Below are positions 31,592-36,991 of a stretch of DNA of 36,991 nt, one piece after another. A program made the translations under genes and the position numbers. The first letter of the stretch is position 1, and every line of letters begins with the position of its first letter. The notes beneath the pieces were generated by a model. The model had not been told where the DNA came from, did no database searches, and saw nothing but the letters and a program-made list of their open reading frames with translations. The stretch comes from Salinisphaera orenii subsp. halophila YIM 95161 (GTDB lineage: Bacteria > Pseudomonadota > Gammaproteobacteria > Nevskiales > Salinisphaeraceae). Location: assembly GCF_003732545.1 (NCBI RefSeq), contig NZ_AYKF01000080.1, positions 1 through 36,991 of the forward strand, read 5' to 3'.

Positions 31592-32629
31592 ATGACACAG
31601 TCTCAGCAGATGAGTTCGGCCGCGCAGGCGCTTTTCGAGGCGCACGTGGCCTTCGAGCTGTCGCAGTGGCGCGGCGCCGCGGCGCCGCAGGCGTTGGAGG
31701 CGGAGGTCGATGCCTTCTGGCGCTGGGCGCAGGCGACCGCGCTCACCGACGTGATCGACGCCGACACCGTGGCCGCGACGGCCGAGCGGCTGGCGCTGGA
31801 CATGCCGCTGCCGGATCGTCTGGCCGCGGTCATCGGCACGATCGTGGACGATCTGATCCGGCTCGACGTCAATCGCCGCACGCGGGTGCAGGACGTGATC
31901 GACCAGAGCCTGTTCGACGACGGTGTGGCGCTGTTCATCGAACTCGAAGAGCTGCGCGCCCGCCTGATCGAGCGTGCCCTCGACAGCCCGGTCTACTCGG
32001 CGCTGGCCTCCGATGTCCTGTACCAGGGCATCAAGGACTATATTTTCTCCGACACCGGCGCGATCAAGTCGATCCCCGGGGTGTCGTCACTGATCAAGGG
32101 CTCGACGAGTGCGATCGGCCGGCGCATGCCGGGGCTGGAGGAGCAGGTCGAAAAGCGCGTGCGCGCCTATATCGAGAACAACACCATGAAGACGCTGGCG
32201 CGCAGCCAGCAGCGCATGATCGAATCGCTCGACGCCGAGCGCATCCGCGCCATCGCCGACGAGATCTGGCAAGAGATTCACGATCGGCCGCTGGCCCCCG
32301 GCGAGGTGATCGATACCCATGAGCTGCAGACGCTCGTCGACTACGGGCTGCGCATCTGGCAGGAACTGCGTCAGACCGAATACGTCGGCCAGCTCGTGGA
32401 TGCCGGCGTGCGTTCGTACTTCGCGCATTACGGCGACGCCTCGATCGCCGAACTGCTGGGGCACGTGGGCATCGACCGCGAGCTGCTGCGCCGCGAGGCC
32501 GCCACGCTGGCCCCCGACGTCATCGAGGGCCTGGCCGAGACCGGACTGCTGGAGGCCTTCATCCGCCGCCGGCTGGCCGCCTTCTACGGATCGGACGCCT
32601 GCGAACAGGCGCTGGCGGCCGGCGGCTAG
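31592..32629 (+). CDS. hypothetical soluble protein, about 345 residues, helical
   Basis: I do not recognise a family. The protein is acidic, almost entirely predicted helix, without signal peptide or membrane segments. Notable stretches are 'DLIRLDVNRRTRVQDVIDQSLFDDGVALFIELEELRARLIERAL' (in part, about 90-133), 'DSPVYSALASDVLYQGIKDYIF', 'SSLIKGSTSAIGRRMPGLEEQVEKRVRAYIENNTMKTLARSQQR' (in part) and 'YVGQLVDAGVRSYFAHYGDASIAELLGHVGIDRE'. The normal codon use and sustained length show a real gene. The start may be Met1 or Met7; no ribosome site helps. It ends on the same TAG/CTA palindrome where speE ends. Confidence 0.6.
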   Translation: MTQSQQMSSAAQALFEAHVAFELSQWRGAAAPQALEAEVDAFWRWAQATALTDVIDADTVAATAERLALDMPLPDRLAAVIGTIVDDLIRLDVNRRTRVQDVIDQSLFDDGVALFIELEELRARLIERALDSPVYSALASDVLYQGIKDYIFSDTGAIKSIPGVSSLIKGSTSAIGRRMPGLEEQVEKRVRAYIENNTMKTLARSQQRMIESLDAERIRAIADEIWQEIHDRPLAPGEVIDTHELQTLVDYGLRIWQELRQTEYVGQLVDAGVRSYFAHYGDASIAELLGHVGIDRELLRREAATLAPDVIEGLAETGLLEAFIRRRLAAFYGSDACEQALAAGG

Positions 32630-32635
32630 CCGCCG
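32620..32635. repeat. 16-bp perfect palindrome shared by two convergent stop codons
   Basis: CGGCGGCTAGCCGCCG. The central CTAG (32626-32629) is the stop TAG of the plus-strand gene and, read on the other strand, the stop TAG of speE. The two genes overlap by these four bases and both end in Gly-Gly. Confidence 0.85.
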
Positions 32636-33471
32636 AGGATCCGGGCCATGAAGGCCGGCTGCGCGAAGGCGGCGGTGTGGACGGCCGGCGTGTAATAGAA
32701 CGTCTCGAAGGCCGGCGCGGATTCGGGGGCGCGTAGCGCGCCCGGGTCGCGGGCGGCCAGCGTGGCCGACCACCAGCCGGTGGGATAGGTCGGCTGCGGG
32801 AACCCCAGCAGGTGCGTGTCGGCGAAGCCCGCGCCTGCAAGGCCGGCGTGCATCGAGCCGATCAGCTCGCCGTGCACCAGCGGCGACTCGCTCTGCTGCA
32901 CCAGCAGGCCGCCGCCGGCGAGCACGCGGTGACACTGGCGATAGAAGGCTTCGTTGAACAGGCCCTCGGCGGGGCCGATCGGGTCCGTGCTGTCGATGAT
33001 GATCAGGTCCACCGAGGCGTCCGGCGCGTTCTGCATCCAGGCGACCCCGTCCTCAAAGGCGAGGGTCGCGCGCGGATCGTCGTTGGATTCGCACAGGGCC
33101 GGGAAATACTGTTCCGCCACCCGGGTCACGCGTTCGTCGATCTCGATCTGCGTGGCGCGCTCGACGCTGTCGTGCTTGAGCACTTCACGCAGGGTGCCGC
33201 AGTCGCCGCCGCCGATGATGACGACACGCTTTGCCGCGCCGTGGGCGAACAGCGCCGGGTGGGTCATCATCTCGTGATAGATGAAATTGTCGCGGTCGGT
33301 GAGCATCACCAGTCCGTCGATCGTCAGCAGCCGGCCAAAGGTCTCGGTCTCGTGGACCGCGATCGTCTGGTAGGGCGAGGTTTCCTCGTGCAGCGTCTGC
33401 CGCAGCCTGAGGGCCAGGCCCATGCCCAGCGTGTCGCTGGTTTCGGTATACCAGTGGCGATCCAGTACCAT
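32626..33471 (-). CDS. speE: spermidine synthase
   Basis: A 281-residue aminopropyltransferase. It transfers an aminopropyl group from decarboxylated AdoMet to putrescine, giving spermidine in the cytoplasm. Seen: 'LRLRQTLHEETSPYQTIAVHETETFGRLLTIDG' (in part, about 22-54); the substrate loop 'MLTDRDNFIYHEMMTHPALFAH'; the AdoMet-site 'VVIIGGGDCGTLREVLKH', with Cys where many homologues have Gly; 'ATQIEIDERV'; and the catalytic 'IIIDSTDPIGPAEGLF'. It is a usual length for SpeE. It is divergent from speA, and its last four bases overlap the stop of the gene at 31592. The likely -10 TATACT on the minus strand (plus-strand 33520-33525) is about 48 bases before its start. Confidence 0.93.
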   Translation of the reverse strand: MVLDRHWYTETSDTLGMGLALRLRQTLHEETSPYQTIAVHETETFGRLLTIDGLVMLTDRDNFIYHEMMTHPALFAHGAAKRVVIIGGGDCGTLREVLKHDSVERATQIEIDERVTRVAEQYFPALCESNDDPRATLAFEDGVAWMQNAPDASVDLIIIDSTDPIGPAEGLFNEAFYRQCHRVLAGGGLLVQQSESPLVHGELIGSMHAGLAGAGFADTHLLGFPQPTYPTGWWSATLAARDPGALRAPESAPAFETFYYTPAVHTAAFAQPAFMARILGG

Positions 33472-33519
33472 GCGCGTGTCGTCCCGCCGTAGACGGCGTC
33501 TGTCGAACCCAGGACGCGC

Positions 33520-33525
33520 AGTATA
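33520..33525 (-). promoter_or_regulatory. candidate -10 box for speE within the divergent gap
   Basis: The only A+T-rich block in the 58-base gap is AGTATAAAAG (33520-33529). On the minus strand it contains TATACT, a good -10 for speE. No strong -35 is seen at 16-18 bases beyond. On the plus strand it lies directly before the speA ATG at 33530. Confidence 0.35.
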
Positions 33526-33529
33526 AAAG

Positions 33530-35368
33530 ATGGACCGCTCTCATGACCCGGCCTGGTGCCTCGACGATGCCCGCGCCCTGTACCGCGTGGCCACGTGGAG
33601 CGAGGGCTATTTCGATATCGGCGCGGCCGGCACGCTCGAGGCCCGGCCCCGCCCCGGCGCACCCGCGATCGATCTCGATGCGCTGACCGACGAGATCCAG
33701 CAGGCCGGGCTGCGGCTGCCGGTGCTCGTGCGCTTCACCGACATCCTGGGCGATCGCATCAACCGGCTCTGCGACGCCTTCGCCGCGGCCTGCGAGCGCC
33801 ACGCCTACGCCGGCCGCTACACCGTGGTCTACCCGGTCAAGGTCAACCAGCAGCGGGCCGTGGTCGAGCACCTGGTCGCCGCCGGCGGCTCCCGTGCCGG
33901 CCTCGAGGCCGGCAGCAAGCCCGAGCTCATGGCCGTGCTCGCACTGGCCGAGCCGGGCAGCACGATCGTCTGCAACGGGTACAAGGACCGGGCGTTCCTG
34001 CGTCTGGCCCTGGCCGGCCAGCAACTCGGCCACCGCGTCTACATCGTGGTCGAGAAGCCGTCGGAACTGGCACCGATCGCCGCGCTCGCCGATACGCTGG
34101 GCGTGCGCCCCCGGCTGGGCCTGCGCGTGCGCCTGGCCAGCGTCGCCGCCGGCCACTGGCAGAACACCGGCGGCGAGAAATCCAAGTTCGGCCTGACCGC
34201 CGATCAGGTCGTCGCCGCCATCGACCAGCTTGCGGCACTGGGCTATGCCGACTGCGTGCGCATGCTGCATGTGCACGTCGGCTCCCAGGTCGCCGACCAT
34301 GCGGCGCTGGCCCGCGCCATGGAGGAGACCGCGCATCTCTATCGCGCCCTGCGCGAACTCGGCGCGCCGGTGGACTGCGTGGACGTCGGCGGCGGCCTGG
34401 CGGTGGACTACGAAGGCCGCGGTGCGCGTTCGTTCTGTTCGATGAACTACGGCGTGCCCGACTACGCCGAACTGGTGGTCGGGGCGCTGGCCCGGGTCTG
34501 TGGTGACGCCGGCCTGCCGCAGCCGGATCTGATCAGCGAATCGGGGCGGGCGCTGACCGCCCATCACGCTGTGCTGCTCACCCAGGTCATCGACAGCGAA
34601 TCGCCGCTCGCGGCGGCCGCGGCCACGCTCGACGACAGCCTGTCGCCGAGCGCCCGGCTCGATCGCGTCCAGGCGCGGCTGGCCGATACGCAGCGCCGCT
34701 TCACCGCTGGCGAGATCGGACTCGTCGAGCGCGCCGCGGCCGAGCGCGAGGCCGTCGCCGTTCACCGCGCGATCGCCGCGATCGAGCCCGCGGGCGCGGA
34801 CGACCGGGCCGCGGTGACCGCCGCCCGCGACAAGCTCGCCAGCAAGTACTTCGTCAACTTCTCGGTGTTCCAGTCGGTGCCCGACGTGTGGGCGCTGGAC
34901 CAGGTCTTTCCGGTGATGCCGCTGTCGCGCCTGGACGAGCGCCCGACCGAGCGTGCCCGGCTGTGCGATCTCACCTGCGACTCGGACGGCCGCATGGATC
35001 GCTACGTCGACGACGACGGCCTCGACGCGAGTCTGCCGCTGCACGCCCTCGATCCGGGCACGCCGTATCGCCTCGGCATCTTCCTGGTCGGGGCGTACCA
35101 GGAGAATCTCGGCGACATGCACAATCTGTTCGGCGACACTGATGTGGTCAACGTCGAGATCGACGGCGAAGGCTGGCGCCTGGCCGGGGCCGAGCAGGGC
35201 GATCGCGCCGACGAGCTGCTGCGCTATGTGCATTTCGAACCGGAGGCCCTGCGCGTGGCCTATCGCCGCAAGCTCGCGGCGGCCGGTCTCGGCGCCGAGG
35301 CCCGCCGCGAGACCGAAGCCCTGCTCGAGGCCGGCCTGGCCGGCTATACCTACCTGCTCGACGGCTAG
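33530..35368 (+). CDS. speA: biosynthetic arginine decarboxylase
   Basis: A 612-residue PLP-dependent decarboxylase of the SpeA family (fold III). It converts arginine to agmatine, the first step of putrescine and spermidine synthesis. The PLP lysine is Lys104 in YPVKVNQ. Further marks are 'AGLEAGSKPELMAVLALA', 'TIVCNGYKDRAFLRLAL', 'GEKSKFGLT', 'MLHVHVGSQV', 'VDVGGGLAVDYEG', 'ISESGRALTAHHAVLL' and the active-site 'CDLTCDSDGRMDRYVD'. The typical family length is about 630-660, so this is slightly short at the N-terminus. The ATG at 33530 is the only plausible start, but no ribosome site is visible upstream, and a TATAAA stands 2 bases before it. It is divergent from speE, so the pathway's two genes share one short promoter gap. 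Confidence 0.95.
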   Translation: MDRSHDPAWCLDDARALYRVATWSEGYFDIGAAGTLEARPRPGAPAIDLDALTDEIQQAGLRLPVLVRFTDILGDRINRLCDAFAAACERHAYAGRYTVVYPVKVNQQRAVVEHLVAAGGSRAGLEAGSKPELMAVLALAEPGSTIVCNGYKDRAFLRLALAGQQLGHRVYIVVEKPSELAPIAALADTLGVRPRLGLRVRLASVAAGHWQNTGGEKSKFGLTADQVVAAIDQLAALGYADCVRMLHVHVGSQVADHAALARAMEETAHLYRALRELGAPVDCVDVGGGLAVDYEGRGARSFCSMNYGVPDYAELVVGALARVCGDAGLPQPDLISESGRALTAHHAVLLTQVIDSESPLAAAAATLDDSLSPSARLDRVQARLADTQRRFTAGEIGLVERAAAEREAVAVHRAIAAIEPAGADDRAAVTAARDKLASKYFVNFSVFQSVPDVWALDQVFPVMPLSRLDERPTERARLCDLTCDSDGRMDRYVDDDGLDASLPLHALDPGTPYRLGIFLVGAYQENLGDMHNLFGDTDVVNVEIDGEGWRLAGAEQGDRADELLRYVHFEPEALRVAYRRKLAAAGLGAEARRETEALLEAGLAGYTYLLDG

Positions 35369-35912
35369 CGGCCGTCTATGCGTCGCCAGCGCCCGGCGCT
35401 ACCCTTTCCTGGATTCGGCACGGCGCGTCATGTCGGGGCTGCGCGCACGGCGGCCACGGCCCGCGGCCTGCCGTCGCCAATAGGCTGTGTCGGTTGGTCT
35501 CGTGCGACCAGTGAGTCGATGGGCCATCACCGGCGGGGTGGTGGGCTGTCCACCGGAGGCCCAGCGGTGACGCCGTGCCTTGCCTTGACGCCCGGGCCGG
35601 CCTTCAAGCGACGGGTGCCAGGGCCTGCTAATACTGCATACGAGCCCGCGCCAGGCGCTTCCTGAAAATTGATCATGGGCGGCAAGACGACGCATCGTGC
35701 GCGCCGCGCAGTCACTCTGCGCTCGGCTGCAACAACGCTGGCTTGCCGCATCTTTTTAACTTCATGGGCGCTTGTCCCGCAGGGTTGGGCCTCAAATCGT
35801 GCCCTGCGGCGTTGGCCGTCTTGAGCGTGGGCGCGCCACGATCGGCGACTCGCGTCTTGCAGAGCGCGATGTGCGGTTTCCAACGCGGTATTCGCATGAA
35901 GTGTTGACACGC
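35369..35912. other. intergenic region left of the insertion sequence
   Basis: 544 bases between speA and the IS481 element. The right half (from about 35640) is less GC-rich than the rest of the window. Minus-strand frames at 35712-35897 and 35527-35910 are open; the first reads MRIPRWKPHIALCKTRVADR at its start but has no ribosome site and no recognised domain. TTGACA at 35904-35909 lies just before the insertion point. I see no RNA gene. Confidence 0.4.
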
Positions 35913-35918
35913 TCTAGC
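35913..35918 (+). repeat. left target-site duplication (TCTAGC)
   Basis: Matches the NCTAGN target pattern; the right copy differs at the first base. Confidence 0.7.
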
Positions 35919-35941
35919 TGTTTGATCCCGGACTTTGATGG
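35919..35941 (+). repeat. left terminal inverted repeat of the IS481 element
   Basis: Begins with TGTTTGATCCCGG and matches the right end at 19 of 23 positions. The mismatches are two adjacent pairs (positions 6-7 and 14-15). Confidence 0.85.
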
Positions 35942-35974
35942 TGCATTATTTTCCCGGGATTGGAGAGATGCACT

Positions 35975-36925
35975 ATGGGCCAGGTTTTACACGGCAGCGC
36001 CACAACGACAGCGGCAGTCCGTCGAGCAATACAAAATAGTCAAGAGAGCCTGAGAGCGCTTTCAAAGCGCTACGGCATCAATCAAAAGACCGTCGCGAAG
36101 TGGAAAAACCGGACAGCCACGGTCGACTTAAAAACGGGGCCGAGGCACCCGAAGTCGACAGTTCTGTCAGTCGAGGACGAGGCGGTGATTGTGGCCTTTC
36201 GTCGGCATACACTGCTGCCGTTAGACGACTGCTTGTATGCGCTACAGCCGACGCTGCCGCATTTGAGCCGCTCGTCGTTACATCGCTGTCTGCAGCGCCA
36301 CGGCATCAGCCGCCTGCCCGATATAAAAGGCGACAAGCCTGCGAAACGCAAGTTCAAGGCCTATCCGATTGGCTATTTTCACATCGACATCGCCGAACTG
36401 CGTACGGCCGAGGGCAGGCTCTATCTCTTTGCCGCCATTGATCGGACCTCGAAGTTCGCTTATGCCGAACTCCACGAGAAAGCCGGCAAGAGGGGCGCCG
36501 CCCAGTTCCTGCGTCACCTCGTGGCCGCCGTGCCCTATGCCATTCATACGATTCTTACGGACAACGGGATCCGGTTCACGAACCGCCCACAGGATCGCTA
36601 CGCGTCAGCGCATATCTTCGATCGAGTTTGTCGGGAAAACGCCATCGAACATCGGCTAACCCAGGTCAAGCACCCTTGGACCAACGGCCAGGTCGAACGC
36701 ATGAATCGGACTATCAAAGAAGCGACCGTCAAGCGCTTCTACTACGAAGCTCACAGTCAGCTTCGCCAGCACCTTGCCGACTTTATCGACACTTATAACT
36801 TCGCCCGGCGTCTGAAGACGCTACGCGGCCTCACCCCCTACGAAAACATCTGCCAATGCTGGACAAACGAGCCGCAGAGATTCAGGCTCGATCCACTCCA
36901 TCAAATGCCGGGACTAAACACCTAG
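35975..36925 (+). CDS. IS481-family transposase, stop codon supplied by the target site
   Basis: A 316-residue DDE transposase. An N-terminal helix-turn-helix is at about 20-48 ('ESLRALSKRYGINQKTVAKWKNR', in part). The catalytic rve-type core follows, with Asp138 in YFHIDIAEL, Asp196 in ILTDNGIRF and Glu241 in GQVERMNRTIKEA; 'KHPWTNGQVERMNRT' is typical of the group. The start is ATG 35975, with GGAGAG at 35962-35967 (7-base spacing). The element itself ends at 36920 with ACTAAACA. The final codon ACC and the TAG stop use bases of the adjoining CCTAGC target copy, so the stop lies outside the element and is provided by the CTAG of the target. Confidence 0.92.
   Translation: MGQVLHGSATTTAAVRRAIQNSQESLRALSKRYGINQKTVAKWKNRTATVDLKTGPRHPKSTVLSVEDEAVIVAFRRHTLLPLDDCLYALQPTLPHLSRSSLHRCLQRHGISRLPDIKGDKPAKRKFKAYPIGYFHIDIAELRTAEGRLYLFAAIDRTSKFAYAELHEKAGKRGAAQFLRHLVAAVPYAIHTILTDNGIRFTNRPQDRYASAHIFDRVCRENAIEHRLTQVKHPWTNGQVERMNRTIKEATVKRFYYEAHSQLRQHLADFIDTYNFARRLKTLRGLTPYENICQCWTNEPQRFRLDPLHQMPGLNT
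36898..36920 (-). repeat. right terminal inverted repeat of the IS481 element
   Basis: In reverse complement begins TGTTTAGTCCCGG; partner of 35919-35941. Confidence 0.85.
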
Positions 36926-36926
36926 C
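36921..36926 (+). repeat. right target-site duplication (CCTAGC)
   Basis: Matches NCTAGN and shares CTAGC with the left copy. It supplies the transposase stop. Confidence 0.7.
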
Positions 36927-36991
36927 CCGGATATTGCATCAAGCCAGCGATGACCGCGGCTTGGGCGGCTAATCGCCCACCGCGTGCGGTT
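36927..36991. other. DNA right of the insertion sequence, window end
   Basis: 65 bases beginning CCGGATATTGCATCAAGCC. Too short to assign. Confidence 0.3.

Larger units (their letters stand above)
35919..36920 (+). mobile_element. IS481-family insertion sequence, complete
   Basis: A 1002-base element with one transposase gene. The left end (35919-35941) begins TGTTTGATCCCGGACTTTGA and the right end, read in reverse complement (36920-36898), begins TGTTTAGTCCCGGCATTTGA; 19 of 23 bases agree. Outside the ends are TCTAGC (35913-35918) and CCTAGC (36921-36926). The IS481 group is known to target NCTAGN and duplicate 6 bases; here 5 of the 6 match, so one base has mutated or the element's copy arose through another route. 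Ends and gene look intact, so it may be mobile. Confidence 0.9.

Noticed and set aside
33185-35233. 682-codon minus-strand open frame over speA
   Set aside because: Antisense of speA; the plus strand has full SpeA motifs.
35712-35897. 61-codon minus-strand frame as a gene
   Set aside because: No ribosome site, no recognised domain; a similarly open second frame covers the same bases. Mentioned only in the region description.

Overview
The window is high-GC bacterial DNA with dense, short-leadered genes. Its content points to a halotolerant or marine gammaproteobacterium. It carries ectD (ectoine hydroxylase), a BCCT-type osmolyte transporter, several small stress proteins (CsbD, DUF1328, Pmp3/YqaE), two OsmC-family proteins, a two-cysteine OhrR, slyD, purT, and the speA/speE polyamine genes. 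A Salinisphaera-like organism is my guess from this gene mix and base composition; it is not demonstrated.

Layout. 0-2 kb: a polyamine-type GNAT acetyltransferase, a DUF2256 zinc-ribbon-like mini-protein and a divergent OsmC-family protein. 2.0-2.2 kb: a compact series of inverted repeats with mutually exclusive pairings, directly before a dynamin-like GTPase with a membrane hairpin (2.2-3.6 kb). 4.2-4.7 kb: a lipoprotein with a strict seven-residue glycine periodicity. 5.2-7.5 kb: a class II aldolase and a multi-pass membrane protein. 7.9-10.3 kb: a thiolase/glutaryl-CoA dehydrogenase pair joined by an ATGA overlap. 10.4-13.4 kb: a glycine-zipper protein, an unknown membrane-anchored protein, OhrR, a luciferase-like oxidoreductase and Pmp3. 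13.5-16.7 kb: an exported acetamidase/formamidase divergent from a BCCT transporter. 17.2-21.6 kb: an M23 peptidase, a Sel1/SH3b protein, an SDR and SlyD. 22-24.5 kb: OsmC, an acidic lipoprotein and PurT. 24.6-27 kb: a CaiB-type CoA-transferase, a GST and a small membrane protein. 27.2-29.3 kb: a FixL/FixJ-like two-component pair, divergently arranged. 29.3-31.4 kb: a run of stress genes on the minus strand (DUF1328, host-attachment protein, EctD, CsbD). 31.6-35.4 kb: an unknown conserved-looking gene, then speE and speA. 35.9-36.9 kb: an intact IS481-family element whose transposase stop codon is supplied by the target site.

How the genes work together. Three themes recur. The first is osmotic and general stress: EctD, BCCT, CsbD, Pmp3, DUF1328 and glycine-zipper or acidic lipoproteins. 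The second is peroxide and thiol defence: OhrR, OsmC, an OsmC-like protein and GST. The third is polyamines: SpeA makes agmatine, SpeE makes spermidine, and the GNAT at the left end resembles diamine/spermidine acetyltransferases. The thiolase, glutaryl-CoA dehydrogenase and CaiB-type CoA-transferase could belong to one glutarate/lysine catabolic route, although they lie about 14 kb apart. Most of the window reads as ordinary chromosome. The only recognised mobile element is at the right end.

The most unusual non-coding signal is the inverted-repeat series at 2009-2185. It contains overlapping stems of the 1:2 / 2:3 / 3:4 type seen in attenuators. No CRISPR array, rRNA or tRNA was recognised.
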